Shown here one piece after another: positions 29,320-40,084 of a stretch of DNA of 64,000 nt; within the stretch, counting starts at the first letter, position 1, and each line of letters starts with the position of its first letter. The notes under the pieces were generated by a model. That model was not told where the DNA came from, made no database searches, and worked only from the letters and a program-made list of their open reading frames with translations. Origin of the DNA: Rubrivivax sp. (GTDB lineage Bacteria > Pseudomonadota > Gammaproteobacteria > Burkholderiales > Burkholderiaceae_C); NCBI GenBank assembly GCA_027490215.1, contig JAIXYO010000036.1:1-64000 (forward strand). Reading direction: 5' to 3'. The position numbers and the translations under genes were made by a program.

Positions 29320-29353
29320 GAAGTGACGTAGAGATCAATTTCTACGTCGCTTC
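29320..29353. repeat. Inverted repeat between gltX and tRNA-Ala
   Basis: GAAGTGACGTAGA and TCTACGTCGCTTC form a 13-bp stem with one mismatch around eight bases. No T-run follows on the minus strand, so it is not a standard terminator. It could be a processing or attenuation structure between the synthetase message and the tRNAs. Confidence 0.5.
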
Positions 29354-29390
29354 GCGCTGTTCAAGCGAGACGACGAGTATAGCCAGATTT

Positions 29391-30806
29391 TCAGGCGATC
29401 AGCAATCGGGTGAGCACCACATCACGTGGAAAAAGCTCGAGTACCGCATCGATCGACGGCGTTTGTGCACGGCCGCAGACCAGCACGCGAACCGCGTGTG
29501 CGAGCGTCGGCATCTTGATGCCATGAGCGGTGATGACTTCCTTGATCGCAGCGCTGATCGCGGGCTTGGTCCACTCGATGTCGGTGAGTCGTTCGCGCAA
29601 GCTGTGCACCGCAGGAGTCACCGCCTCGGTGACATGCGCAGCCAGGTCTTCTGCGCTGGGCGCAACCTCTGAAAGATACATCGCCAGCCAATCGCACAGC
29701 TCCACTGTCGTCGCGCAGCGGTCCTTGAACAGCGCGCACATGCGGCTCAGCTGGTCATCGGCCACCGCCGCGATACCGCGCTCGGCGAATCGAGCCACCA
29801 CATGCGCAGCCAGCGTGTCGTCGGGCAGAGCCTTCAGGTAATGCGCGTTGACCCAATTGAGCTTGGCCGCATCCCACTGCGCCGGACTCTTGGCCAGATG
29901 CTGGCCGTCGAACCACGAGACCAGCTGCTCGCGACTGAACAGCTCGTCATCGCCGTGGCTCCAGCCCAGGCGCGCCAGGTAATTGAGCATCGCCTCAGGC
30001 AGATAGCCAGCGGTCTCGTACTGGGTGACGCTGACCGCGCCGTGGCGCTTCGACAACTTGTCGCCGTCGGGCCCGAGGATCATCGGCACATGGCCGTAGA
30101 TGGGCAGCTCTGCGCCCAGGGCGCGCAGGATGTTGATCTGCCGCGGCGTGTTGTTGACGTGGTCATCGCCGCGAATGACATGGCTGATGTCCATGTCCCA
30201 ATCGTCGACGACGACGCAGAAGTTGTAAGTTGGCGTGCCGATCAGCGTGGCGGTATCTGGGCCGGGGCGGGCAATGATCAGATCGTCGAGTTCCGCGTTC
30301 GAGATCGTGATCGGGCCCTTGACCATGTCGTCCCAGGTGACCGCACCACTCGGTGGATTGCGAAAGCGGATCACAGGCTTCACGCCCTCCGGAATGGCGG
30401 GCAGCACCTTGCCTGGTTCGGGTCGCCAGCGGCCGTCGTAGCGTGGCTTGTCACCGCGCGCACGCTGGGCCTCGCGCATCGCATCGAGCTCGGCCGGCGT
30501 GCAATAGCACGGGTAGGCCGTGCCATCGTTGAGCATCTGCCCAATCACCTCACGATAGCGGTCGATGCGCTGCATCTGGAAGAAGGGGCCTTCGTCGTGC
30601 TCCAGGTTCAGCCACTTCATCGCGGCGATGATCTGGTCGACGGCCTCTTGCGTCGAACGCGCCTCGTCGGTGTCTTCGATGCGAAGGATGAAATCGCCGC
30701 CGTGATGGCGTGCAAAGGCCCAGGAAAACAGCGCCGTGCGGGCGGTACCCAGGTGCAGGAAGCCAGTGGGCGATGGCGCGATGCGGGTGCGAACTTTTCG
30801 GGTCAT
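29391..30806 (-). CDS. gltX: Glutamyl-tRNA synthetase GltX
   Basis: A 471-residue class I aminoacyl-tRNA synthetase charging tRNA-Glu. HLGTART (18-24) is the HIGH-equivalent motif and KLSKRHG the KMSKS-equivalent; [16 protein letters not shown] and [15 protein letters not shown] are family signatures. One oddity: where relatives read [12 protein letters not shown] or a close variant, this protein has [19 protein letters not shown], a net insertion of about seven residues just before the conserved strand. The DNA shows an in-frame insertion, not a frameshift. The gene is 25 bp downstream of metZ and is followed by three tRNA genes including its own substrate tRNA-Glu. Essentiality suggests the insertion is tolerated. 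Confidence 0.96.
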   Translation of the reverse strand: MTRKVRTRIAPSPTGFLHLGTARTALFSWAFARHHGGDFILRIEDTDEARSTQEAVDQIIAAMKWLNLEHDEGPFFQMQRIDRYREVIGQMLNDGTAYPCYCTPAELDAMREAQRARGDKPRYDGRWRPEPGKVLPAIPEGVKPVIRFRNPPSGAVTWDDMVKGPITISNAELDDLIIARPGPDTATLIGTPTYNFCVVVDDWDMDISHVIRGDDHVNNTPRQINILRALGAELPIYGHVPMILGPDGDKLSKRHGAVSVTQYETAGYLPEAMLNYLARLGWSHGDDELFSREQLVSWFDGQHLAKSPAQWDAAKLNWVNAHYLKALPDDTLAAHVVARFAERGIAAVADDQLSRMCALFKDRCATTVELCDWLAMYLSEVAPSAEDLAAHVTEAVTPAVHSLRERLTDIEWTKPAISAAIKEVITAHGIKMPTLAHAVRVLVCGRAQTPSIDAVLELFPRDVVLTRLLIA

Positions 30807-30831
30807 GGGGAATGCAATGCGCCAGGCATTT

Positions 30832-32082
30832 TCAAAGTGAATTCAGACCGCGCAGCAGGTCGTCCTTCAGGTCTTCCACATCGTCCAGGCCGACCGAAAG
30901 GCGCACCAGGCCTTGCGTGATACCAGCCGCCTGGCGCTGCACTTCGGTGAGTCGGCCGTGCGAGGTACTGGCCGGGTGGGTGATCGTGGTCTTGGTGTCA
31001 CCGAGGTTGGCGGTGATCGAGCACACGCGGGTGCTGTCGATCACCTGGAAGGCCGCGCGGCGTGCAGCCTCAGCATCGGTTTCACCTGCTCCCGATGCAC
31101 TCGCCTTCACTGCGAACGACAGCACCGCGCCACCGCGGCCCGACTGCTGCGCCATGGCCAATTCGTGCTGCGGGTGCGACTTCAGGCCGGGGTAGAACAC
31201 CCGCTCGATCTGCGGCTGCTGCTCCAGCCAGGTGGCGAGCTGCAGCGCGCGTTCGCTCTGCGCCTGCATGCGGATCGACAAGGTCTCCAGGCCCTTCAGC
31301 ACCACCCAGGCGTTGAAGGCAGCCAGGGTCATGCCCGCGCTGCGCATCACCGGCACGAACTGGTCGTTGATCAGCTGCTCTTTGCCGCACACGGCGCCGG
31401 CGAGCACGCGGCCCTGGCCGTCGAGGTACTTGGTGCCCGAATGGATGATGAGGTCCGCGCCGTAGTCGATCGGCTTTTGCAGTGCCGGTGTGCAGAAGCA
31501 GTTATCGACGGCCAGCAGTGCCTTCGCGCCATGGGCCACTTCGGCCAGCGCGCGAATGTCGCAGACCTCGGTCAGCGGATTGGTCGGCGATTCGGCAAAC
31601 AGCAGCTTGGTGGTCGGCCGCACCGCACGCTGCCATTCGCCCACATCGGTCTGCGAAACGAAGGTGGTTTCAACGCCGAACTTCCCGAACTCGCGGCCAA
31701 GCAGGCTGATGGTGGAACCGAACACGCTGCGCGAGCAGATCACGTGGTCGCCTGCCTTCAGCACGGCCATCGCGGTCAGCAGGATGGCCGCCATGCCGCT
31801 CGACGTGGCGATGCAGGCCTCGCTGCCTTCGAGTGCCGCGAGACGCCGCTCGAACATCGTCACCGTCGGGTTGGTGAAGCGTGAGTAGATGAAGGCCTCT
31901 TCCTCGTTCGCGAATCGCGCCGCAGCCGTGGCCGCATCGGGCTGCACGAAGCTGCTGGTCAGGAACAGCGCTTCGGAGTTTTCGCCCCACTGGGTGCGCG
32001 GCAGACCTTCACGCACCGCCAGCGTGTCGATGCGCAGCCCTTCAGGCAGGTCCGTGCGAGGGATCGTCTTCTTCGTCGCCAT
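30832..32082 (-). CDS. metZ: O-succinylhomoserine sulfhydrylase MetZ
   Basis: A 416-residue PLP enzyme of the Cys/Met metabolism family. [19 protein letters not shown] and TSSGMAAI mark the cofactor and substrate site, and Lys218 in [11 protein letters not shown] is the Schiff-base lysine. Family members of this type convert O-succinylhomoserine plus sulfide to homocysteine. The purF-metZ adjacency and the GQGRVLAG motif favour MetZ over MetB or MetY. The ATG at 32082 overlaps the TGA of purF by one base (TGATG). The open frame runs further upstream inside purF without family resemblance. Confidence 0.92.
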   Translation of the reverse strand: MATKKTIPRTDLPEGLRIDTLAVREGLPRTQWGENSEALFLTSSFVQPDAATAAARFANEEEAFIYSRFTNPTVTMFERRLAALEGSEACIATSSGMAAILLTAMAVLKAGDHVICSRSVFGSTISLLGREFGKFGVETTFVSQTDVGEWQRAVRPTTKLLFAESPTNPLTEVCDIRALAEVAHGAKALLAVDNCFCTPALQKPIDYGADLIIHSGTKYLDGQGRVLAGAVCGKEQLINDQFVPVMRSAGMTLAAFNAWVVLKGLETLSIRMQAQSERALQLATWLEQQPQIERVFYPGLKSHPQHELAMAQQSGRGGAVLSFAVKASASGAGETDAEAARRAAFQVIDSTRVCSITANLGDTKTTITHPASTSHGRLTEVQRQAAGITQGLVRLSVGLDDVEDLKDDLLRGLNSL

Positions 32083-33605
32083 CAGGCCTGCTCCGCAGCG
32101 CTCTGCAACGCCAATCGCGACCGCGCCGGAGAGTCCTCCTCCTCCCCCTGCGACAGCCGTTGCGTGGCCATCGCATCGAAATCGGAGGCCGAGATGTCGC
32201 CAGTGATGTAGCACCCATCGAAGCATGAAGCCTCAAAGCCACCAACCAGCGGATTCAACGCACCAACCACCCGCTTCATCGCGTTCACGTCCTGGTAGAT
32301 CAGAGCGTCGGCGCCGATGAACTGGCGGATTTCCTCGATGCTGCGGTTGTGCGCGATCAGCTCGCTGTTGGTTGGCATGTCAATGCCGTAGACGTTCGGG
32401 AAACGCACCGGCGGTGCCGCCGAGGCCATGAACACCTTGCGCGCACCGGCCTCGCGCGCCATCTGCACGATCTCCTTGGAGGTGGTGCCGCGCACGATCG
32501 AGTCGTCGACCAGCAGCACATTGCGGTCCCTGAACTCGACGCCGATCGCATTGAGCTTCTGGCGCACCGACTTCTTGCGCACGCCCTGCCCCGGCATGAT
32601 GAAGGTGCGACCTACATAACGATTTTTCACGAAGCCTTCGCGATAGGGCTTGCCGATCTTCTGCGCCAGTTGCATCGCTGACGGCCGGCTCGATTCGGGG
32701 ATCGGGATCACCACGTCAATCTCGCTCGGCGGCATGGTCGAGATCAGGCGCTGCGCCAGCGTCTCGCCCATGTTCAGCCGCGCCTGGTACACCGAGATGC
32801 CGTCCATGATGGAGTCAGGACGAGCCAGGTAGACATACTCGAACATGCAGGGGTGCAGGCTCGGGTTCTCTGCGCACTGCTGCGAAAAGACCTGCCCTTC
32901 CGATGTGATGAAGATCGCCTCACCGGGCGCCACGTCACGGGTCATCACATGGCCGGTTCCTTCGAGGGCGACGGACTCGCTGGCCACCATCACCTGCCGG
33001 CCTTCGGGCGTGTCGCCCTCGCCGAAACACAGTGGACGGATGCCGAACGGATCGCGAAACGCCAGCAGGCCGAAGCCTGCAATCAGCGCCACCACGGCGT
33101 ACGAGCCCTTGAGGCGCTTGTGCACCGCCGCCACCGCCTTGAAGACGATCTCGGGCGACAGCGGCAGGTCGCGCGCTGCGGAGGCGAGTTCGTGGGCCAA
33201 CACGTTGATCAACACCTCGGTGTCGCTGTCGGTGTTGATGTGGCGCCGATCGATGATCGCCAGTTCACGCTTCAATGCCTGTGCGTTGGTGAGATTGCCG
33301 TTGTGCACCAGCACGATGCCGAACGGCGCGTTGACGTAGAACGGCTGCGCCTCTTCCTCGCTGTAGGCATTGCCAGCGGTCGGGTAACGCACCTGACCGA
33401 GCCCGACCGTGCCTGGCAGCCCGCGCATATTGCGGGTGCGAAACACGTCGCGCACCATGCCACGGGCCTTGTGCATGAAGCAACGGGAATCCTGCATCGT
33501 CACGATGCCGGCGGCGTCCTGACCACGATGCTGCAGCAGAAGCAAGGCGTCGTAGATCAACTGGTTGACCGGCGCCTTTGAGATCACCCCGACGATGCCG
33601 CACAT
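32082..33605 (-). CDS. purF: Amidophosphoribosyltransferase PurF
   Basis: A 507-residue enzyme for the first step of purine synthesis (PRPP plus glutamine to phosphoribosylamine). MCGIVGVI supplies the N-terminal nucleophile Cys2 after methionine removal. [24 protein letters not shown] and [10 protein letters not shown] are glutaminase-domain motifs, and [14 protein letters not shown] is the PRPP-binding loop. The enterobacterial type lacks the Fe-S cysteines, and so does this one. It is preceded by cvpA, a classic pairing, and overlaps metZ. Confidence 0.96.
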   Translation of the reverse strand: MCGIVGVISKAPVNQLIYDALLLLQHRGQDAAGIVTMQDSRCFMHKARGMVRDVFRTRNMRGLPGTVGLGQVRYPTAGNAYSEEEAQPFYVNAPFGIVLVHNGNLTNAQALKRELAIIDRRHINTDSDTEVLINVLAHELASAARDLPLSPEIVFKAVAAVHKRLKGSYAVVALIAGFGLLAFRDPFGIRPLCFGEGDTPEGRQVMVASESVALEGTGHVMTRDVAPGEAIFITSEGQVFSQQCAENPSLHPCMFEYVYLARPDSIMDGISVYQARLNMGETLAQRLISTMPPSEIDVVIPIPESSRPSAMQLAQKIGKPYREGFVKNRYVGRTFIMPGQGVRKKSVRQKLNAIGVEFRDRNVLLVDDSIVRGTTSKEIVQMAREAGARKVFMASAAPPVRFPNVYGIDMPTNSELIAHNRSIEEIRQFIGADALIYQDVNAMKRVVGALNPLVGGFEASCFDGCYITGDISASDFDAMATQRLSQGEEEDSPARSRLALQSAAEQA

Positions 33606-33686
33606 GTAAAGACTCCCGGTTCAAACTGCTTTGCGGCCCACGGCCGATTCGACTGCACCCCGATTGTCGGCGGTCTCGAAGCCGCT

Positions 33687-34187
33687 TCAGATCAGAAGGT
33701 GATCAGCAAGGCTTGCCGGCAACGCCGGCTTGAGCCCGGTGATCACGACTTTCAACCACGCCGCGCCAACGGAATGCTGCCAGGTCGGCGTCTCGACCCA
33801 CGGCGTGCGTGTGACCACCGCCGCCACCGCCAGCAGCAGCACTCCGCCCCGCAAGACGCCGAATGCGGCGCCCAGCAGGCGATCGACACCACTCAGCGGT
33901 GTGGCGTGAATCAGCATTTTCAACAGCCGAGCCAGTACTCCCCATGCAATGAGTGCGCAGATGAAGGTCAGCGCGAAGGCTGCGGCATGGTTGAGCGGCG
34001 ACCCCGGTGAACCAATAGGCAGGTAGGGTGCGACGTCAGCATGGAACCACTGCGCGGCCAGATACGCGGCGACCCAGCCCAGCAGCGACATCAGTTCGAA
34101 AGTCAGGCCACGCCAGACGCCGACCGCCATCGAGAGCAGCAGCACGGCCAGCATGGCGAGGTCTGCCGCGTTCCAGGTTCCAGTCAT
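33687..34187 (-). CDS. cvpA: CvpA family membrane protein
   Basis: A 166-residue inner-membrane protein with four helices and the conserved N-terminus NAADLAMLAVLLLSMAVGVWRGLTFE. CvpA is needed for colicin V production in E. coli and for envelope or bile tolerance in some pathogens; its molecular function is not settled. It lies 81 bp upstream of purF, the usual neighbour. The SDRLLGAAFGVLRG-like stretch (VDRLLGAAFGVLRG) is typical of the family. Confidence 0.93.
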   Translation of the reverse strand: MTGTWNAADLAMLAVLLLSMAVGVWRGLTFELMSLLGWVAAYLAAQWFHADVAPYLPIGSPGSPLNHAAAFALTFICALIAWGVLARLLKMLIHATPLSGVDRLLGAAFGVLRGGVLLLAVAAVVTRTPWVETPTWQHSVGAAWLKVVITGLKPALPASLADHLLI

Positions 34188-34236
34188 CGTGCCCGGCAGG
34201 AGACTGCCGAAGGGCGCGGCCGTCGATGGTCAGGGA

Positions 34237-35043
34237 TCAAAGCGTCAGCACCACCGCCGCGATGCCCGCCGCTTTCGACCGCGCCTGCACCTTGTCGGCC
34301 TCGGCGCGGGTGGCAAAGGGCCCCAGCCGAACCCGGATGCGCTTGCCTGTCGGCGTGTCTGCGACCTGGGTGTAAGTCTTCAGGCCCAGCTTTTCCATCT
34401 TCAGGCGAACCTCACGCGCCGAAGCGGGGTCTGCGAAAGCACCCACCTGCACGACAAAGCGGGCAGCACCATCGGATTGAGTCGCGGAGGCGGATGCAGC
34501 CTTGGCTGATGAGGCGACCGAAGCGGGCTGCTCGGTCGCAGCGGGGGGCTTCGCTGTGGTGGCGGCAGCCTTGGCTGGCGCCGTCGCAGTCGCAGTCGCA
34601 GCCGCAACCACTGACGCCGCCGGCATGGCCGGCGCGGCGCTGGCGGGCACCTCTGGCGCGGATGCCACCACCGCCTCGGCATCGGGCACCGGCTCGGACG
34701 GCACATCTCGGGTCACGACGCCCGAGGCCACGGTGGACTCGGCCGCAGCCTGCGCAGATGCATTCGCTGAATCGGCGCGGGGCGCGGGCAGCGTCAGCGC
34801 GGGCGCGCCGTCGGACTTCGGAATCTCGATCGGGATGTCCACCGGGATCGGCCGCGGCTGCGATTCAAACAACAGCGGGAAGCCGATCACGCCAAGGGTC
34901 AGCAACACCACCGCGCCGATCAGGCGCTGCCGGGTACGGGTGCGAACCTTCTGGACGGCATCAGCTGAGCCCACAGGTCGCCCGCTGCCGCCGGATCCCA
35001 CCTCGTCGGCAGGCTTGCGCTTGAAGAAATCGGACAGTGCCAT
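34237..35043 (-). CDS. SPOR domain protein (DedD-like)
   Basis: A 268-residue bitopic protein: a short cytoplasmic N-terminus with basic residues, one membrane helix (LIGAVVLLTLGVIGFPLLF), a long alanine/proline/threonine-rich periplasmic linker (about 70-185), and a C-terminal SPOR domain (FVVQVGAFADPASAREVRLKM...) that binds glycan strands lacking stem peptides at the division septum. E. coli DedD has the same plan and the same folC-dedD-cvpA-purF neighbourhood. GTCGCA triplet repeats near 34585 encode part of the linker. The gene begins 15 bp after folC. Confidence 0.9.
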   Translation of the reverse strand: MALSDFFKRKPADEVGSGGSGRPVGSADAVQKVRTRTRQRLIGAVVLLTLGVIGFPLLFESQPRPIPVDIPIEIPKSDGAPALTLPAPRADSANASAQAAAESTVASGVVTRDVPSEPVPDAEAVVASAPEVPASAAPAMPAASVVAAATATATAPAKAAATTAKPPAATEQPASVASSAKAASASATQSDGAARFVVQVGAFADPASAREVRLKMEKLGLKTYTQVADTPTGKRIRVRLGPFATRAEADKVQARSKAAGIAAVVLTL

Positions 35044-35058
35044 CGGTGCGGGAAGGAG

Positions 35059-36375
35059 TCAGACGCTGTGCGAGCTGCCAAGCCGGGGCAAGCCGTGATG
35101 GAGGACGCCACCCACGGTGAGAAACGACCCGAACACAAGGATTCTATCGGCCGGGTCAGCCCGTTCCAGCGCGTGTTGCAGCGCGGTCTGTGGGTCACGA
35201 TGCGTCGACAGCAAAACGGCTTCGCCCCCCGGCTTCTTCAAGGTTGGCGACAGAGATTCGAACAGTGTTTGCAGCTGCACGGCCGTCGCCGCACGCGCGG
35301 TCGGCAGGTCGGTGAAGCACCACGAATCGACGAGCGGCGCCATGCGCTGGAAGATCGCGCTCAAGTCCTTGTCGTGCATCGCACCGAACACCGCGTGGGT
35401 GCGCGGATGGAAACCCATGCGATCGAGATTCTGTGCCAGCGCGGCGACCGCATGCGGGTTGTGCGCGACATCGAGCACCAGCGTCGGCCGGCCCGGCACG
35501 ATCTGGAAGCGGCCCGGCAGGTCAAGCGTCGCGAAGCCCTGGCGTACGGCCTGCGCGGTGATGGGCAGGCGATCTCCGAGCGCTTCAAAGGCAGCGAGTG
35601 CACCCGACGCATTGATCAACTGGTTGGCGCCGCGCAACCCGGGATACGCGAGACCGTTGTAGCGCTTGCGGCGCCCCGCCCAGGCCCACTGCTGAGGATC
35701 GCCGGAGTGGTTGAAGTCGACACCGAATCGACGCAGATCTGCACTCAACTCGCGGGCGCGGTCGATCACACTCTGCGGCGGCACCGGGTCGCTGACCACC
35801 ACCGGCCGGCCGGCACGCATGATGCCGGCCTTCTCGCGCCCGATGGATTCGCGGTCCGGGCCGAGGTATTCCGTGTGGTCGAGGTCGATGCTGGTGATCA
35901 CCGCACAGTCGGCGTCGAACACATTCACGGCGTCGAGCCGGCCACCGAGGCCGACTTCGAGGATCACCAGATCGAGCGGCGCCTGCGACAGCAGGCGCGC
36001 GATGGCAAGCGTCGTGAACTCGAAGTAGGTCAGCCCGGTGTCACCGCGCGAGCGCTCGACCGCCTCGAAGTGCGGGAGCAGATCCGCCGCGCTGACCATC
36101 TCGCCGTTGACGCGGCACCGCTCCTCGAAGTGCACCAGGTGCGGCTTCGAGTACAGCCCGACTCGGTAGCCAGCGCGCAGTGCGATCGACTCGAGCATCG
36201 CGCAGGTCGAGCCCTTGCCATTGGTGCCAGCCACCACGATCAGTGGCACGCTGAAGCTCAAGTCCAGGCGCGCTCGCACCTGCTCGACACGGTGCAAGCC
36301 CATGTCGATTTCTTTCGGGTGCAGCTGCTCGCAGCGTGCCAGCCAGCCGGCCAGCGTGGTGGGGAGTGAGGACAA
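35059..36375 (-). CDS. folC: Bifunctional folylpolyglutamate/dihydrofolate synthase FolC
   Basis: A 438-residue Mur-ligase-like enzyme that adds glutamate to dihydropteroate and to folates. The P-loop GTNGKGST is near residue 50, with YSKPHLVHFEERCRVNG and VILEVGLGGRLDAVN as signatures; VLDVAHNPHA lies in the C-terminal domain. The likely start is a TTG at 36375, since LAGWLARCEQLHPKEIDMGL is the conserved N-terminus and no ATG or GTG precedes it in frame. The TTG lacks a strong ribosome binding site. It follows accD by 25 bp. Confidence 0.95.
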   Translation of the reverse strand: MSSLPTTLAGWLARCEQLHPKEIDMGLHRVEQVRARLDLSFSVPLIVVAGTNGKGSTCAMLESIALRAGYRVGLYSKPHLVHFEERCRVNGEMVSAADLLPHFEAVERSRGDTGLTYFEFTTLAIARLLSQAPLDLVILEVGLGGRLDAVNVFDADCAVITSIDLDHTEYLGPDRESIGREKAGIMRAGRPVVVSDPVPPQSVIDRARELSADLRRFGVDFNHSGDPQQWAWAGRRKRYNGLAYPGLRGANQLINASGALAAFEALGDRLPITAQAVRQGFATLDLPGRFQIVPGRPTLVLDVAHNPHAVAALAQNLDRMGFHPRTHAVFGAMHDKDLSAIFQRMAPLVDSWCFTDLPTARAATAVQLQTLFESLSPTLKKPGGEAVLLSTHRDPQTALQHALERADPADRILVFGSFLTVGGVLHHGLPRLGSSHSV

Positions 36376-36400
36376 GCGCGTTGAAGGCCCAGGCCCGGCG

Positions 36401-37273
36401 TCAGGCGATCGCGTCGGCGCTTTGGCGCTGCAGCATGGCGATCATCTTGGCGATCGACGTGCGCAGTTCCCGACGGTCCACGATCATGTCGATCGCGCCG
36501 GTGTGCAGCAGGAATTCGGCGCGCTGGAAGCCCTCGGGCAGTTTCTCGCGCACGGTGTTCTCGATCACACGCGGACCGGCAAAGCCGATCAGCGCCTTCG
36601 GCTCGGCGATGACGACGTCGCCCATGAAGGCGAAGCTGGCGGAGACGCCCCCCATGGTCGGGTCGGTCAGGACGCTGATGTACGGCAGCTTCGCTTTGGC
36701 CAGGCGGGTCAGCGAGGCATTGGTCTTGGCCATCTGCATCAGGCTCAGCAGCCCTTCCTGCATGCGTGCACCACCAGTGGCGGTGAAGCTGATGAACGGC
36801 GTCTTCTGCTCGACAGCGGTCTCGACGCCGCGCACAAAACGCTCGCCAACCACCGAGCCCATCGAGCCGCCCATGAACTGGAACTCGAAGCAGGCGGCGA
36901 CCACCGGGATGCTGTGGATCGCGCCACCCATCACCACCAGCGCGTCGGTTTCGCCGGTGGATTCGAGCGCTTCCTTGAGCCGCTCCGGGTATTTCTTGCT
37001 GTCCTTGAATTTCAGCGCATCGACCGGCACCACTTCCTGCCCGATCTCGTAGCGGCCCTCGGGGTCGAGAAAGGCATCGAGCCGCGCGCGCGCGCCGATG
37101 CGGTGGTGGTGGGTGCACTTCGGGCAGACGTTGATGTTCTGCTCAAGGTCGGTCTTGTAGAGCACCGTTTCGCACGACGGACACTTGACCCACAGGCCCT
37201 CGGGCACCGTGCGTCGTTCATTGGGATCCGTCGGTTGGATCTTCGATGGCAGCAGTTTTTCGAGCCAGCTCAT
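36401..37273 (-). CDS. accD: Acetyl-CoA carboxylase carboxyltransferase beta subunit AccD
   Basis: A 290-residue subunit of the carboxyltransferase that forms malonyl-CoA with AccA. A four-cysteine zinc ribbon (Cys31, Cys34, Cys50, Cys53) is followed by the crotonase-like core with [29 protein letters not shown] and [10 protein letters not shown]. The ATG at 37273 overlaps the trpA stop as ATGA, so fatty-acid and tryptophan genes are translationally coupled. This order is common in proteobacteria and by itself does not indicate transfer. Confidence 0.96.
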   Translation of the reverse strand: MSWLEKLLPSKIQPTDPNERRTVPEGLWVKCPSCETVLYKTDLEQNINVCPKCTHHHRIGARARLDAFLDPEGRYEIGQEVVPVDALKFKDSKKYPERLKEALESTGETDALVVMGGAIHSIPVVAACFEFQFMGGSMGSVVGERFVRGVETAVEQKTPFISFTATGGARMQEGLLSLMQMAKTNASLTRLAKAKLPYISVLTDPTMGGVSASFAFMGDVVIAEPKALIGFAGPRVIENTVREKLPEGFQRAEFLLHTGAIDMIVDRRELRTSIAKMIAMLQRQSADAIA

Positions 37274-38085
37274 GGGCGCTCTCCTGTCAGGGTGTCGAGG
37301 GCCGTTCGGATCTCGGCGATGAAACGACCGGCGACTGCGGGTGCATGGTCCGGAGTTTCGTGTTCCAGCAGTTGTACCAGTGCCGAGCCGATCACGACCG
37401 CATCAGACACTGCGGCCACCGCCTTGGCCGACGCGGCATCGCGGATGCCGAAACCAACGCCGACTGGCACATGCACATGCTCGCGGATGCGCGGCAGCAT
37501 GTCCGCCACGGCACCGATGTCGAGGTGACCAGCACCGGTCACACCCTTGAGCGACACGTAGTAGACGTAGCCACTGGCGATGCGACCGACATCCTTCATG
37601 CGCTGGACTGTCGAGGTGGGCGCCAGCAGAAAAATCGGGTCCAGCTGGTGGCTGTGCAGCGTGCGAGCGAAGGCCTCACACTCTTCCGGCGGGTAGTCGA
37701 CGACCAACACGCCATCGACGCCTGCCGTCTTCGCATCGGCCACGAAGCGGTCGACACCGTAGCGTTCGACCGGATTCGCGTAGCCCATCAGCACGACGGG
37801 CGTGGTGATGTTGCGTTCGCGGAAACGCCGCACGTAGTCCAGCACCTGCGGCATGCCGATGCCCTTGGCCAGCGCGCGCTCGGCGGCCTTCTGGATCACC
37901 GGGCCGTCGGCCATCGGGTCCGAAAACGGCACGCCGAGCTCGATGACATCCGCACCGGCCTCAGCCATCGCGCACAGGATGTCGACCGTGCTCTCGGCGT
38001 GCGGATCGCCAGCATGAATGAACGGGATCAGGGCCTTGCGCCGATCGCGCTGGAGCGCCTCGAAGGTGGCGGCGATACGGCTCAT
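37270..38085 (-). CDS. trpA: Tryptophan synthase alpha subunit TrpA
   Basis: A 271-residue TIM barrel that cleaves indole-3-glycerol phosphate to indole. [14 protein letters not shown] contains the catalytic glutamate (about 50) and aspartate (about 61). The phosphate-binding loop reads [13 protein letters not shown] overlaps link it to trpB upstream and accD downstream, consistent with stoichiometric production of the alpha2beta2 complex. Confidence 0.96.
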   Translation of the reverse strand: MSRIAATFEALQRDRRKALIPFIHAGDPHAESTVDILCAMAEAGADVIELGVPFSDPMADGPVIQKAAERALAKGIGMPQVLDYVRRFRERNITTPVVLMGYANPVERYGVDRFVADAKTAGVDGVLVVDYPPEECEAFARTLHSHQLDPIFLLAPTSTVQRMKDVGRIASGYVYYVSLKGVTGAGHLDIGAVADMLPRIREHVHVPVGVGFGIRDAASAKAVAAVSDAVVIGSALVQLLEHETPDHAPAVAGRFIAEIRTALDTLTGERP

Positions 38086-39377
38086 CGTGCTGCCTTCGTT
38101 GATTGCGGGCCACTGACTGGCGCGGCGCCGGTCTTCACCGTTTCACCCCGGCACGAAGGCCGGCAGTAGAAGTTCGCGCCGGACAGGTCGGCCACGGTGC
38201 CGATGTCCTTGTCGCCGCGGCCCGAGAGGTTCACCAGCAGGCTCTGGTCCGGGCGCATGGTCGGTGCGATCTTCATTGCATACGCCAGCGCATGGCTCGA
38301 TTCGAGCGCCGGGATGATCCCTTCGGTGCGGCACAGCACATGGAATGCCGCCATCGCCTCGTCGTCGGTGATGCCGACGTACTCGGCGCGACCGATGTCC
38401 TTCAGATAAGCGTGCTCAGGGCCGACACCGGGATAGTCGAGGCCGGCAGACACCGAGTGCGTCTCGATGATCTGGCCGTTGGCGTCCTGAAGGAGGTAGG
38501 TTCGGTTGCCGTGAAGCACGCCGGGCGAGCCGGCCGACAGCGATGCTGCGTGGCGGCCCGTCTCGATGCCCAGGCCTGCCGCCTCGACGCCGATCAGCCG
38601 GGTGCCGGTGTGCTCGATGTAAGGGTAGAAGATGCCCATCGCGTTGCTGCCGCCGCCAACACAAGCGATCACCGCATCAGGCTGGCCACCGATCATCTCG
38701 GGCATCTGCACCAGGCATTCATCGCCGATGACGCGCTGGAAGTCGCGCACCATCATTGGATACGGGTGCGGCCCGGCCACGGTACCGATGATGTAGAAGG
38801 TGTTCTCGACGTTGGTGACCCAGTCGCGCAGCGCCTCGTTGAGCGCATCCTTGAGGGTCTTGCTGCCCGATTCGACCGGCACCACAGTGGCACCAAGCAG
38901 GTTCATCCTGTACACGTTCGGCGACTGACGCTTGACGTCCTCGCTGCCCATGTAGACCACGCACTCCAGCCCGTAACGCGCGCAGATGGTGGCGGTGGCA
39001 ACGCCGTGCTGGCCAGCTCCGGTTTCGGCGATCACCCGCGGCTTGCCCATGCGACGCGCAAGCATTGCCTGACCGATGGTGTTGTTGATCTTGTGCGCGC
39101 CGGTGTGGTTCAGGTCTTCGCGCTTCAGGTAGATCTGCGCACCGCCCAGTTCGCGGCTGATGCGCGCTGCGTGGTAGACCGGGCTGGGCCGGCCGACGAA
39201 ATGCGCCAGTTCGCTGCGGAACTCCGCCATGAAGGCCGGATCGGCCTGAGCCACGGCGTAGGCCTCCTTCAGCTCATCGAGCGCGTGAATCAGCGTTTCA
39301 GCGACGAAGGTACCGCCATAGGTGCCGAAGTGCCCGGTCGCGTCGGGCTGGTGGTAATCAAACGGGGTGGCAAGCAT
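38082..39377 (-). CDS. trpB: Tryptophan synthase beta subunit TrpB
   Basis: A 431-residue PLP enzyme joining indole and serine. Lys96 in [13 protein letters not shown] forms the Schiff base, and [11 protein letters not shown] and GGGSNAMG are the other cofactor motifs. I placed the start at the ATG at 39377 because GAGGTGA lies six bases upstream; a GTG at 39386 would add three residues. The protein has a C-terminal extension of about 25 residues beyond the E. coli length. It follows trpF after 12 bp and overlaps trpA. Confidence 0.95.
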   Translation of the reverse strand: MLATPFDYHQPDATGHFGTYGGTFVAETLIHALDELKEAYAVAQADPAFMAEFRSELAHFVGRPSPVYHAARISRELGGAQIYLKREDLNHTGAHKINNTIGQAMLARRMGKPRVIAETGAGQHGVATATICARYGLECVVYMGSEDVKRQSPNVYRMNLLGATVVPVESGSKTLKDALNEALRDWVTNVENTFYIIGTVAGPHPYPMMVRDFQRVIGDECLVQMPEMIGGQPDAVIACVGGGSNAMGIFYPYIEHTGTRLIGVEAAGLGIETGRHAASLSAGSPGVLHGNRTYLLQDANGQIIETHSVSAGLDYPGVGPEHAYLKDIGRAEYVGITDDEAMAAFHVLCRTEGIIPALESSHALAYAMKIAPTMRPDQSLLVNLSGRGDKDIGTVADLSGANFYCRPSCRGETVKTGAAPVSGPQSTKAAR

Positions 39378-39389
39378 CTTGGTCACTCT

Positions 39390-40037
39390 TCAGGTTGCAT
39401 TCGCGGCGATGCGGGCATCCGCCTCTCGCACCTGCTCGCAAAACCGGCGCATCGCCGCAGCGTCCTTCACGCCTTTGGCGACCTCGACGCCGGAACTGAC
39501 GTCAACGGCCCAGGGCCGTACCCGAAGGATCCCTTCGATCACATTTTCGGCATGCAACCCACCAGACAAAACGAGGGGATGGGGCACGTTTCGCGGAATC
39601 AGCGACCAATCGAAGACCTTTCCAGCGCCACCGTAACCTTCGACGTGGGCGTCGAGGAGGATGGCTTGCGCATCCGGGTAACGTGCGGCAAAGTTTAGCA
39701 AATCGAGCCCAGGCGCCATCCGCGCCGCACGCAGGTAGGGTCGACGTGGCGCCTGACAGTCGGCCGGCCCTTCGTCGCCGTGGAATTGCAGCAGCAGTGT
39801 CGGTATGGCGTCAGTCGCCCTCGCGATCAGTTCAGCCTCGGCATTGACGAAGAGCCCCACCGGCGTCACGAAGGCCGGCAGGCGGCGAGCCAGTTCAGCG
39901 GCCCGTGACACCTCCACGTGACGCGGGCTTTTGCCATAGAACACGAAGCCAACGGCGTCCGCACCGGCATCGACTGCATCGTCGACATCCTGTTCACGGG
40001 TCAGGCCACAGATCTTGATGCGGGTGCGTGCGTTCAT
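39390..40037 (-). CDS. trpF: Phosphoribosylanthranilate isomerase TrpF
   Basis: A 215-residue TIM-barrel enzyme for the third step of tryptophan synthesis. It opens RIKICGLTREQDVDDAV with the catalytic cysteine in KICG, has LLLQFHGDE, and the catalytic aspartate lies in LLDAHVEGYGG. VLSGGLHAENV and VDVSSGVE close the phosphate site. A much longer frame, open to 40601, lies antiphase over truA and is not coding. It starts 47 bp after truA, with no strong ribosome binding site seen. Confidence 0.94.
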   Translation of the reverse strand: MNARTRIKICGLTREQDVDDAVDAGADAVGFVFYGKSPRHVEVSRAAELARRLPAFVTPVGLFVNAEAELIARATDAIPTLLLQFHGDEGPADCQAPRRPYLRAARMAPGLDLLNFAARYPDAQAILLDAHVEGYGGAGKVFDWSLIPRNVPHPLVLSGGLHAENVIEGILRVRPWAVDVSSGVEVAKGVKDAAAMRRFCEQVREADARIAANAT

Positions 40038-40084
40038 CGGTGGCGGCTGTCGGACCTTGGATCGGACTCGACAGCGTACCAGTG

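Noticed and set aside
34560-34625. GTCGCA-type tandem repeat in the SPOR gene
   Set aside because: It is part of the alanine/threonine-rich linker and too short and imperfect to call as a separate repeat locus.
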